Notes: a model not told the origin generated them from the letters alone. Numbered from the stretch's first letter, positions 1 through 6,272 are shown. The stretch is DNA of 8,442 nucleotides from Candidatus Nitrosopumilus sp. (GCA_013043295.1 JABDOO010000029.1:1-8442); one strand, 5' to 3'. A program made the numbers and translations.

Positions 1-866
1 GCAGCATATGCATTTGCTGCAGCCTCAATTGCTCTACTATCTTGACCTACGGCATTTGCAACAGCTATAGTTCCATTCATGATACCCTTGTTATGAGTTA
101 CAGCTCTATACACATCATTATCAGCAAATTCAAATGCTGAAATAATATTATCTACAACTTTATCTCCACCAACTGCTTCTTTTTCAAATACAGCTTTTGC
201 CCTAGCTATTCTTCGTGTAGAATAGTTAGATAATATTCTAAGTAGTGCTCTACCACCTGTAATTTTTTCTATTAAAGGAGAAACAGCTTCACACATCGTA
301 TTTGTTACATTTGCACCCATTGCATCTCCGACATCAATTAATAGTTCAACGATTAGCATTTTTCCTGATGGTGCATCAATCTCTTTGCAAGAGATCTCCT
401 TTGCGCCCTTTCCCATTTTAGATAAAGTATTACTTTTAGAATTGGCTAGTTGGATTATTTCATTTGTAGAATTTTGTATTTTTTCAATAGCTGAAGGTAT
501 ATCAACATCTAAGATTTGTATTTGACCTATACTAAATGATTCATTTGCAGTAACTTCAAAACCACCTTTGATTCGTGCAATTTTTGCTCCCTTTGATGCT
601 GCTGCAATTACAGATGGTTCCTCAATTACCATAGGTACAACGTAATCTTTTCCATTTATTTTGAAATTCGTAGCAATTCCCAATGGAAGTGAAAATGTAC
701 CAATGGCATTTTCAACCATCTTGTCTGCTTTTTCATAAGATATTCCTCCATTTTCATTTTGTAAGATTTTCAATTCTTCATTTGAGAGATTAGCAAAGTT
801 TGCAACAATCTCTAGTCTTTCTTTTCTAGATTTTTCAAAGAATTTGGAAATTGATGAATCTGGCAT
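1..866 (-). CDS. hmgA: Class II 3-hydroxy-3-methylglutaryl-CoA reductase (C-terminus cut off by the window edge)
   Basis: Reduces HMG-CoA to mevalonate, the committed step of the mevalonate pathway that supplies archaeal ether-lipid isoprenoids. 288 complete codons are visible, starting with MPDSSIS at the ATG ending at 866. The sequence matches the class II (Pseudomonas mevalonii) type: ENAIGTF (residues 52-58), VIEEPSVIAAAS (80-91) with catalytic Glu83, DAMGAN (from Asp181), THNKGIMNG with catalytic Lys260, and GQDSRAIEAA with catalytic Asp276. The fourth catalytic residue, a C-terminal His, lies outside the window. The class I signatures are absent. P. mevalonii Asp146, the residue linked to NADH preference, aligns with Ser145 here, so NADPH use is possible (inference). 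The start follows the stop of the upstream gene by one base; a weak GAGG lies about 13 bases upstream inside that gene, so the two are probably co-transcribed. Class II enzymes in archaea are thought to come from bacteria. The family call is very secure. Confidence 0.95.
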   Translation of the reverse strand, partial: MPDSSISKFFEKSRKERLEIVANFANLSNEELKILQNENGGISYEKADKMVENAIGTFSLPLGIATNFKINGKDYVVPMVIEEPSVIAAASKGAKIARIKGGFEVTANESFSIGQIQILDVDIPSAIEKIQNSTNEIIQLANSKSNTLSKMGKGAKEISCKEIDAPSGKMLIVELLIDVGDAMGANVTNTMCEAVSPLIEKITGGRALLRILSNYSTRRIARAKAVFEKEAVGGDKVVDNIISAFEFADNDVYRAVTHNKGIMNGTIAVANAVGQDSRAIEAAANAYA

Positions 867-867
867 T

Positions 868-1959
868 TTATTTTACTATCCTCAATAGTTTATCATCCAT
901 GCTGTCTGGAAAACCTTTTCCATCTGTATTTGAAGTAATTACATAAAGACTTCCATCTTGACCTTCCACTACATCTCGTACACGTCCTATTCCACTAAGT
1001 ATTGATTTTTGAGAACCAAGACCCTCCTCAAAATCCAATTGGTAGAGATTTGCAGCTCGCATAGAAGCCATAATGAAAGAAGACTCAAAATCTAAGGACT
1101 TTCCAGAATAATACAAGATACCTCCAGGCTCTATACTTGGATCATAGCATAGAATTGCATCCTCAAATTTTTCATTTCCAGAACATTCTTGTTCTGGCCA
1201 ACCATAGTTCTTTCCTGCTTGAATTAGATTTATTTCATCATTTTTTTCAGGTCCAAATTCTGCTACAAACAAATTTCCTTCATTATCCCAAGTTATTCCT
1301 TGTGGGTTTCTATGTCCCAATGAGTATACAGGTGAATTTGGAAATGGGTTATCTTCAGGGATAGTACCATCATCGTTTATTCTCAAAATTTTTCCTGACA
1401 GCGAATTAAGATCTTGTGGTAAGTGAGAAGCATCTGAAACGGTTCCTGTTCCTACATACAATTTGTCATCTGGTCCAAATTTTATAAAACCCCCATTTGT
1501 AAATGAAGATCCTGGAATTTTATCCAAAATAGTTTTTGCACTAACAAGTTTATTTTTAGATTCAGTAATCTGTAAAATCTTATTCCACAAAGTATTGTTT
1601 TCTTCATAAGTCAAAAATACATACAGCATATGATTATTTTGGAAATTTGGATGTAGTGCAATTCCTAATAGACCACCATCAAAAACATCAGCACCACGGA
1701 AAGTTGCTAGTGGTGATTCCAACAAAGTATTGTTTTGAACAACTCTAATCAATCCATCTTTTTCCGTAACAAAAATTCTATCATTTGAAATAGCAATGGC
1801 ACGAGGCTTATCTAGATTTTCAGCTAAGACAGTTACAAAATCACTTTCTGAATTTGAATTAGGTACGGGTAATGGAATCGGATCATTTGGAGATGTTAAA
1901 ACTAATACAGAAAATACTATAGCAACAACAATTGCAGCGATTTGTATTTTTTTATCCAT
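868..1959 (-). CDS. Membrane-anchored glucose/sorbosone dehydrogenase-fold protein (PQQ-type beta-propeller), active site altered
   Basis: 363 residues. Residues 5-22 form a single hydrophobic helix after MDKK, a signal anchor or uncleaved signal, followed by a Pro/Ser/Asn-rich linker to about residue 39. The rest is a beta-propeller of the GSDH family (soluble aldose dehydrogenase, E. coli YliI type), probably outside the membrane. Family motifs seen: GGLLGIALHPNF (95-106), FIKFGPDDKLYVGTG (158-172), GKILRINDDGTIPEDNPF (189-206), GHRNPQG (215-221, containing the usual active-site Arg217) and EINLIQAGKNYGWP (242-255). The family normally has HxGG before the FGPDG strand, and that His is the catalytic base of soluble glucose dehydrogenase. 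Here it reads TNGG (154-157), so the His appears to be Thr154. The GD usually following the GPDG strand is GT (172-173). PQQ-dependent sugar oxidation is therefore doubtful; a binding role or different chemistry is possible. It is the first gene of a two-gene unit with the HMG-CoA reductase. Family secure, activity not. Confidence 0.88.
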   Translation of the reverse strand: MDKKIQIAAIVVAIVFSVLVLTSPNDPIPLPVPNSNSESDFVTVLAENLDKPRAIAISNDRIFVTEKDGLIRVVQNNTLLESPLATFRGADVFDGGLLGIALHPNFQNNHMLYVFLTYEENNTLWNKILQITESKNKLVSAKTILDKIPGSSFTNGGFIKFGPDDKLYVGTGTVSDASHLPQDLNSLSGKILRINDDGTIPEDNPFPNSPVYSLGHRNPQGITWDNEGNLFVAEFGPEKNDEINLIQAGKNYGWPEQECSGNEKFEDAILCYDPSIEPGGILYYSGKSLDFESSFIMASMRAANLYQLDFEEGLGSQKSILSGIGRVRDVVEGQDGSLYVITSNTDGKGFPDSMDDKLLRIVK

Positions 1960-1983
1960 GAAAAGACAATCTTTTCAAATCCT

Positions 1984-1989
1984 ATTAAT
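1984..1989 (-). promoter_or_regulatory. Possible TATA-like box for the sorbosone dehydrogenase-like gene
   Basis: The minus strand reads ATTAAT within an AT-rich stretch, centred about 27 bases before the ATG ending at 1959. That is the spacing expected for an archaeal leaderless or nearly leaderless transcript. The match to a TATA box is weak, and read-through from tiaS could also supply this gene. Confidence 0.35.
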
Positions 1990-2012
1990 TACTTTCAAGA
2001 ATTTGATAAAGC

Positions 2013-2020
2013 GTATATAC
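2013..2020 (+). promoter_or_regulatory. TATA-like box of the initiator tRNA gene
   Basis: GTATATAC, a perfect 8-base palindrome, is centred 25.5 bases before the first base of the tRNA. This would place transcription start at or next to the mature 5' end, so the 5' leader would be very short or absent. The box is preceded by the purine-rich GATAAAGC, which could contain a BRE. The position fits archaeal TBP/TFB promoters well. Confidence 0.65.
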
Positions 2021-2041
2021 GGCTCAACTTCATTTATGTTC

Positions 2042-2116
2042 AGCGGGGTGGGGAAGCCAGGTCATCCCGGCGGGCTCATAACCCGCAGTTCAGTAGTTCA
2101 AATCTACTCCCCGCTA
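2042..2116 (+). tRNA. Initiator tRNA-Met (anticodon CAU)
   Basis: The full cloverleaf folds without mismatch. The acceptor is AGCGGGG/CCCCGCT (2042-2048 with 2109-2115), the D stem GGGA/TCCC, the anticodon stem GCGGG/CCCGC and the T stem AGTAG/CTACT, with discriminator A at 2116. The anticodon loop is CTCATAA, with CAT at 2077-2079. Two identity features mark it as the initiator rather than elongator tRNA-Met or tRNA-Ile2: the A1:U72 pair and the three consecutive G:C pairs (GGG/CCC) next to the anticodon loop. A14, G18G19, A21 and TTCAAAT in the T loop are all present. There is no intron, and the 3' CCA is not encoded (CTTA follows). It lies opposite to its flanking protein genes and ends one base before the stop codon of tiaS. 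Confidence 0.96.
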
Positions 2117-2117
2117 C

Positions 2118-3470
2118 TTAATTTCTATAGATACAAAACCATGAAGTTGATTTATTAAATTTTGAAGACTCATTATTCACTCCAATTCGTTGGAATGGTC
2201 TACTTAGATGTCTATGTGCGGATATTTTTGGAAGATAGAGTTGTTTTTTGATCTTTCGTGAAATTTCAATAGGAATTTTCTTTGATGCTTTATTTCCACA
2301 CAAAATACACTGAAATCCTTGATTCACACCCTTTGATTTCATTTTTTTATTACATTTTTTACATTGTGGGTTTGACATGATGATGTTCTTTACAAGTGAA
2401 ATAATCTCAAGAAATTCCAGATTTATTACTCTAGGATAATTTTTTGAAGCCTTTCTCACTCCACCACCTACAGAAATTTTATCGCCTTTTAACAAACTTG
2501 ATGCAGTGTTAGTCATTCCAGTGGGTTTGTAAACAGCACACCAAAATTCATGATTATTAGAAGTAATTTTGAAAAATACATGTCCTCCCTTTACAATTTT
2601 TGGATTGTTAGAAATAATTCCAGTAATTTTTCCTGAAGCATATGGTTTCATATTTTCAAAATTTAATTCGTTTTTCAAATGATCACCTGTTCCTTGATTG
2701 GATTTGAATATCATATAGCCATCTAATTTTTCAGAAGTTTTTAGAATTTTAGTTGCATAAACTAAAGAATCTACATTTTCACCCCTTACACCATAGAAAA
2801 CTGGATCAGGGCCATGAGGAGTAATTAAAATTCGTCCTTTCTTAGTGTCAAAACTATTGAAAGTATCAGGGAAAGTTTTTTCCTGCATATTTTTTACACT
2901 ATCAGTAGAAATTTTTCTTTCTTTTCCAAACTTTGGTTTTTTACGGTAACTCAAAAGTTCTAAAGTGTGATCTTGAAAATCATAACCGATAGCACCAATA
3001 GCTCCAACCAATCCTTGGCCATTACCTTGATAATAAATTTCAAGATTATTTTTTTTAGCAAATTCTTTTGCATTTTTTCTGTTAATCAATTGCCATAAAG
3101 CTAATTTGCTAAATTTAGTAAATTCTGATGGAATGGTATCACTCTCAAAAAATACTAGTCCTGGATTTGCACCGTTTTTGGTATCAGAATATTTAGAAAC
3201 AAGATTTTTTATTTGATTTTTTATTTTTGTAGGATTTTTTGTCTTTATTTTCATAGAAACTGCCCCATTTCCTCTTGTTTTCCAAGGAATATTCGGATTG
3301 AATCGAATCAATCTAGGAAAATCCAAAAATTCTGTTTTTTGTTTTTTTAGTAAATCAACAATTTTGTAAGCCAAAAATGTTGTACACATGCCTTTGGGAG
3401 AATCAGTATCATCAAACCCAACATTAAGAACAGTTTCTTTGCTCATAACTTTGTTAGCAATCTGAGACAT
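2118..3470 (-). CDS. tiaS: tRNA(Ile2) 2-agmatinylcytidine synthetase TiaS
   Basis: Cytoplasmic enzyme that uses ATP and agmatine to convert the wobble C34 of tRNA-Ile2 (CAU) to agmatidine, so that it reads AUA rather than AUG. 450 residues. The N-terminal kinase-like domain carries GFDDTDSPKGMCTT (18-31); the acidic residues are likely metal ligands and the MCTT threonines lie where the A. fulgidus enzyme is autophosphorylated. FNPNIPWKTRGNGA (57-70) is the next TiaS signature. A substrate domain follows, including GAIGAIGYDF (157-165), then an OB-fold (about 278-355) and a zinc ribbon with Cys370, Cys373, Cys388 and Cys391. The C-terminal motif HRHLSRPFQRIG (419-430) is typical; the last 20 residues look lineage-specific. 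I prefer the first Met because a TATA-like box lies 29.5 bases upstream; Met9 is an alternative. It is divergent from dph2, and its 3' end faces the initiator tRNA at one base. Confidence 0.95.
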   Translation of the reverse strand: MSQIANKVMSKETVLNVGFDDTDSPKGMCTTFLAYKIVDLLKKQKTEFLDFPRLIRFNPNIPWKTRGNGAVSMKIKTKNPTKIKNQIKNLVSKYSDTKNGANPGLVFFESDTIPSEFTKFSKLALWQLINRKNAKEFAKKNNLEIYYQGNGQGLVGAIGAIGYDFQDHTLELLSYRKKPKFGKERKISTDSVKNMQEKTFPDTFNSFDTKKGRILITPHGPDPVFYGVRGENVDSLVYATKILKTSEKLDGYMIFKSNQGTGDHLKNELNFENMKPYASGKITGIISNNPKIVKGGHVFFKITSNNHEFWCAVYKPTGMTNTASSLLKGDKISVGGGVRKASKNYPRVINLEFLEIISLVKNIIMSNPQCKKCNKKMKSKGVNQGFQCILCGNKASKKIPIEISRKIKKQLYLPKISAHRHLSRPFQRIGVNNESSKFNKSTSWFCIYRN

Positions 3471-3495
3471 TTTTACTTGTTGTAAGATACAGTTG

Positions 3496-3503
3496 ATTTA
3501 AAT
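3496..3503. promoter_or_regulatory. Palindromic TATA-like box between tiaS and dph2, possibly bidirectional
   Basis: ATTTAAAT is a perfect palindrome in the 46-base divergent gap. Its centre (3499.5) is 29.5 bases from the tiaS ATG ending at 3470 and equally 29.5 bases from an in-frame TTG at 3529 of dph2; the other TTG, at 3517, is only 17.5 bases away. A single TBP site could drive both genes with very short leaders. No second convincing TATA box is seen in the gap. This is inference from spacing. Confidence 0.5.
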
Positions 3504-3516
3504 TAATAATGCAATA

Positions 3517-4524
3517 TTGCAAGCTGAATTGATTATAGTCGATGAGAAAAGAATTTTCAAAGAAATAGAAGAAAAAAATCCAGCATCAGTTTCATTAAAT
3601 GGTCCAGATGGGATATTACCTCAAGTTCAGGAAACGGCAACGAAAATAACTGAGAAATTCGGTATTCCTGCATACGTACTAGCAGATACAACGTGGGGAA
3701 CATGTGATCTCAATACAAATGGTGCCAAAGTTCTCGGCTCAGAAATTCAATTTAACATAGGACATACGATTAACACTGAATCATTAGAAAAAAATCTAGT
3801 TTTAATTGATGCTTTTGATGATGTTGAATTTGACAGTGTTGCAAAAAAATGTCCTGAAATCTTACACGGAAAAACAATTTCACTTGTAACAGATAGTCAG
3901 CATCTACATCAAGTTGACAAAGTAGAAAAAATATTAACAGAAAATGGAATTAAAGTAAAAATTGGAAAAGGGAAGGGTCAATTAAATGACGGTCAAGTTT
4001 TTGGTTGTGAATTTTATCCGGCAACAGCTTTAAAAAAAGAAGTAGATGCCTATGTTTTTTTGGGACAGAGTAATTTTCATGCAGCAGGAATTGCATTATC
4101 AACAAACTTACCAACTTATGTTTTGGATCCATACTTTAACGAAGTAAGAGAAGTTACAGAATTTGCACAGAAATTAAAAAAGAAAGCTACTCTTGCAATA
4201 TACAAAGCTGCTGAGGCTCAATCATTTGGTGTTATTGTAGGACTGAAAGAAGGGCAATTATCAAAGGTTTTTGCATTAAAAATAAAAAAAGAATTAGAAG
4301 CAGAAGGTAAAGATGTTCAGTTATTTGCATTAACTGACATTACAAATGATAGATTAAGGAATCTTAAAGGAATTGATGCATTTATTCAAGTTGCATGTCC
4401 ACGAATTTCTACCGATAACCAGTTTGACAAGCCTGTTTTATCTACTCCACAAGCAAACGCTCTTCTCAAAATTTTAAGAAAAGAAAGTATTGATGAATAT
4501 TTAGAAATCCCACATTGGTTATAG
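3517..4524 (+). CDS. dph2: Diphthamide biosynthesis enzyme Dph2 (radical SAM, 3-amino-3-carboxypropyl transferase)
   Basis: Catalyses the first step of diphthamide formation, transferring the 3-amino-3-carboxypropyl group of S-adenosylmethionine to a His of elongation factor 2. Archaeal Dph2 works as a homodimer with a [4Fe-4S] cluster held by three Cys, one per structural domain. All three are present: Cys63 in DTTWGTCD, Cys164 in VFGCEFYPA and Cys294 in IQVACPRIS. FLGQSNFHAAGIAL (181-194) is the usual loop of domain 2. The length, 335 residues, is normal. The start is uncertain. There is no in-frame ATG near the 5' end: the frame opens after a stop at 3499-3501, with TTG at 3517 (used here) and TTG at 3529. 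The latter gives LIIVDEKRIF and fits the upstream TATA-like box better. The out-of-frame ATG at 3509 hits a stop after seven codons. The stop codon is directly adjacent to the stop of the convergent TPR gene. Confidence 0.94.
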   Translation: MQAELIIVDEKRIFKEIEEKNPASVSLNGPDGILPQVQETATKITEKFGIPAYVLADTTWGTCDLNTNGAKVLGSEIQFNIGHTINTESLEKNLVLIDAFDDVEFDSVAKKCPEILHGKTISLVTDSQHLHQVDKVEKILTENGIKVKIGKGKGQLNDGQVFGCEFYPATALKKEVDAYVFLGQSNFHAAGIALSTNLPTYVLDPYFNEVREVTEFAQKLKKKATLAIYKAAEAQSFGVIVGLKEGQLSKVFALKIKKELEAEGKDVQLFALTDITNDRLRNLKGIDAFIQVACPRISTDNQFDKPVLSTPQANALLKILRKESIDEYLEIPHWL

Positions 4525-5124
4525 TTATAACATTAATTTTTGAAATCTAGGATTATCTAAAAAAATTTCAAATGATTTTGATTTTTTAGCTTTAATTTTG
4601 TATTGTTTCCCTTGAGATATTGCATGCTCAAGTAAATCAAGGGCTTCATCATTTTTTGATAGCATTGCACAACTGCATGATTTATCAAATAATACGTCTC
4701 CATTTTCAGGGTAATCATCTAATATTGCATTACAACATGAAATAGATTCATCAAAATTACCCATAGAAAATAAAATTCGTTCCTTGTGATATAGAGCAAT
4801 ATTGAATTTTGGATTGTTTTTTAAAATATCATCACAAATGGATAGCGCTTCAGTAAATTTTCCTTGTTTGCGAAATGATGATATTTTGTTAACAAGTACA
4901 GACAGATCCTCAGGAGATATTTCTAATGCAGCATCATAGCATTTCATAGCGGCACTGTAATCTTTTAGTTTGCTTAGTGCGTATCCTTTATTGTTAAGAG
5001 AACTCAGGTGTTGTGGATTATCAATCAAAATTTTATCATAATATGATATTGCCTCTACAAGTTTTCCTTGAAGAAATAATCTATTTCCTTCATCTAAAAT
5101 TGAGTTTGTTTTTGGATCTTCCAT
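4525..5124 (-). CDS. Tetratricopeptide repeat (TPR) protein
   Basis: 199 residues made almost wholly of TPR helices, about five units of 34 residues: roughly 7-40 (GNRLFLQGKLVEAISYYDKIL), 41-74 (NNKGYALSKLKDYSAAMKCY), 75-108 (FRKQGKFTEALSICDDIL), 109-142 (ERILFSMGNFDESISC) and 143-176. It closes with a capping segment ending NPRFQKL, common at the end of TPR arrays. There is no signal peptide or membrane segment, so a cytoplasmic scaffold or adaptor is likely; the partner cannot be told from sequence. Six Cys (62, 97, 130, 131, 150, 152) are clustered in the second half, but no metal motif is obvious. The ATG lies five bases after the stop of the MDR dehydrogenase gene, so the two are probably one transcript. 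No clear Shine-Dalgarno sequence is seen. Family secure, function unknown. Confidence 0.9.
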   Translation of the reverse strand: MEDPKTNSILDEGNRLFLQGKLVEAISYYDKILIDNPQHLSSLNNKGYALSKLKDYSAAMKCYDAALEISPEDLSVLVNKISSFRKQGKFTEALSICDDILKNNPKFNIALYHKERILFSMGNFDESISCCNAILDDYPENGDVLFDKSCSCAMLSKNDEALDLLEHAISQGKQYKIKAKKSKSFEIFLDNPRFQKLML

Positions 5125-5129
5125 ATCAA

Positions 5130-6215
5130 TTATGACTCAGGTTTCATTAAGATTTTTCCAAATAATCCTTTACCTTTGAGCATTTTTGTATGGGCTTCAG
5201 CAGCTTTTTCTAAAGAATACACAGAATCAATTATTGACTTTATTTTGCCTTGTGACATCCAGTATAGACCTTGTTCTAGTTCAGCCCTTGTTCCTTGTGT
5301 GGAGCCTAAAATGTTTATTCCCTTGAAGAAGATATGACGCAAATCAGTCTTTGCATTATAACCAGTAGTTGCACCAGTAGTTATTATTGTTCCACCATAA
5401 TTTAGTAAGGTTAATTCTTTATTCCAATGAGTACCACCAATATGCTCAAAAATTACATCTAGACCGGGAGCATCTCCTGAGGGTTTTGGAATATTTTTTG
5501 CAATTGCTCTTACTTCTTTATGCCAATCTTCTTTTCTATGATCTACAGCAAAATCTGCTCCAAGTTCTAATAGTTTATCTAATTTATCAGGACTAGCAGT
5601 AGCTATAACAGTACAACCAAAAAGTTTGGCGATTTGAATTCCATAATTACCAACTCCAGAACTACCACCCATTATCAAAACTATTTGGCCTGGTTGAATT
5701 TTTGCTCTACCTACTAACATATGCCATGACGTCAACAAAGTCATTGATGCAGCTGCTGCTTGATCAAAAGATACACCTTCTGGAATTTTTACAACATTAA
5801 CTTCTGGAAGATGTGTAAATTCACAATATCCTCCCCAAAGTGGACCTGTTTCAAAACCCCAAATTGTTCGTTTTTTACAATCAAATTCTCTGCCACTTGT
5901 ACATGCTTTACAAACTCTACAAGACATGTTTCCATGTGAAACAACTCTATCTCCAACTTTGATATTTTTAACATCACTACCAATGGCTGTTACTTCACCA
6001 GCAGCATCGGTTCCAGAAATATGAGGTAATGGGATTGCTAGAGGTTTTCCCCTCATACCCCAAATATCATCATAGTTTAGAGCAGCAGCTTTTACTTTAA
6101 TTATCACTTCATTGGATTTTGGTTCAGGCTTAGGAATATCTTTAATTTGTAAGATCTTTGAAAAATCATCATCATCTGTATAATGATCATATACTAGGGC
6201 TTTCATGATTTTCAT
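5130..6215 (-). CDS. MDR-family (zinc-binding alcohol dehydrogenase-like) NAD(P)H oxidoreductase
   Basis: 361 residues of the medium-chain dehydrogenase/reductase superfamily. A GroES-like domain covers about 1-135, followed by a Rossmann domain with nucleotide loop GGSSGVGNYGIQIAKLFG (183-200). A structural zinc lobe is intact: Cys99, Cys102, Cys105 and Cys113. The catalytic-zinc Cys of true alcohol dehydrogenases (GICGSD) is replaced by ALNYDDIWGMRG (45-56), as in quinone oxidoreductases and enoyl-thioester reductases of the family. EHIGGTHW (257-264), GATTGYNAKTDLRHIF (281-296) and GSTQGTRAELEQGL (304-317) are typical of this zinc-binding reductase group. By analogy with the MDR acryloyl-CoA reductase of Sulfolobales, a role in the 3-hydroxypropionate/4-hydroxybutyrate CO2 fixation cycle is possible but unproven. 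The true start may be Met4 (ATG ending at 6206, MKALVYDHY), which matches homologues and lies 25.5 bases from a TATA-like box. The TPR gene follows after five bases. Confidence 0.9.
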   Translation of the reverse strand: MKIMKALVYDHYTDDDDFSKILQIKDIPKPEPKSNEVIIKVKAAALNYDDIWGMRGKPLAIPLPHISGTDAAGEVTAIGSDVKNIKVGDRVVSHGNMSCRVCKACTSGREFDCKKRTIWGFETGPLWGGYCEFTHLPEVNVVKIPEGVSFDQAAAASMTLLTSWHMLVGRAKIQPGQIVLIMGGSSGVGNYGIQIAKLFGCTVIATASPDKLDKLLELGADFAVDHRKEDWHKEVRAIAKNIPKPSGDAPGLDVIFEHIGGTHWNKELTLLNYGGTIITTGATTGYNAKTDLRHIFFKGINILGSTQGTRAELEQGLYWMSQGKIKSIIDSVYSLEKAAEAHTKMLKGKGLFGKILMKPES

Positions 6216-6228
6216 CTAATTTATGAAG

Positions 6229-6234
6229 ATATAT
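6229..6234 (-). promoter_or_regulatory. TATA-like box for the MDR dehydrogenase gene
   Basis: ATATAT, in the minus-strand context AATCATATATCTTC, is centred 25.5 bases from the ATG ending at 6206 (Met4) and 16.5 bases from the ATG ending at 6215. The spacing suggests a leaderless transcript starting at Met4. It forms one half of the divergent promoter region with csl4. Confidence 0.55.
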
Positions 6235-6264
6235 GATTTATCAACATCCTCAAAACCACAAACA

Positions 6265-6272
6265 ATTATAAT
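6265..6272 (+). promoter_or_regulatory. TATA-like box for csl4-pheA
   Basis: ATTATAAT is centred 25.5 bases before the ATG of csl4 at 6294, the same spacing as on the other side of this divergent gap. It points to a leaderless csl4 transcript. No Shine-Dalgarno sequence is seen before the csl4 ATG, in agreement. Confidence 0.6.

Noticed and set aside
1137..1364. Plus-strand frame opposite the sorbosone dehydrogenase-like gene, and similar frames at 3950-4132, 5387-5596, 5789-5983 and 6712-6909
   Set aside because: Each lies inside a gene with clear family motifs on the other strand or in another frame, has low-complexity composition and has no start context of its own.
2042..2116. Reading the CAU tRNA as tRNA-Ile2, the TiaS substrate, because of the adjacent tiaS gene
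   Set aside because: The A1:U72 pair and the GGG/CCC anticodon stem are initiator features; tRNA-Ile2 would be expected to lack both.
2090..2130. tRNA 3' end as an integration (att) site
   Set aside because: No integrase, no repeated tRNA 3' segment elsewhere in the window, and the flanks are ordinary core genes.
1796..2158. Plus-strand 120-codon open frame crossing the start of the sorbosone dehydrogenase-like gene and the tRNA
   Set aside because: It runs through the whole tRNA gene and opposite two well-supported proteins, and its translation has no recognisable motif; it is a chance frame.
6160..6180. Short ATC repeat on the plus strand as a microsatellite or repeat element
   Set aside because: It encodes the DDDD stretch of the MDR reductase and is only about four units long.
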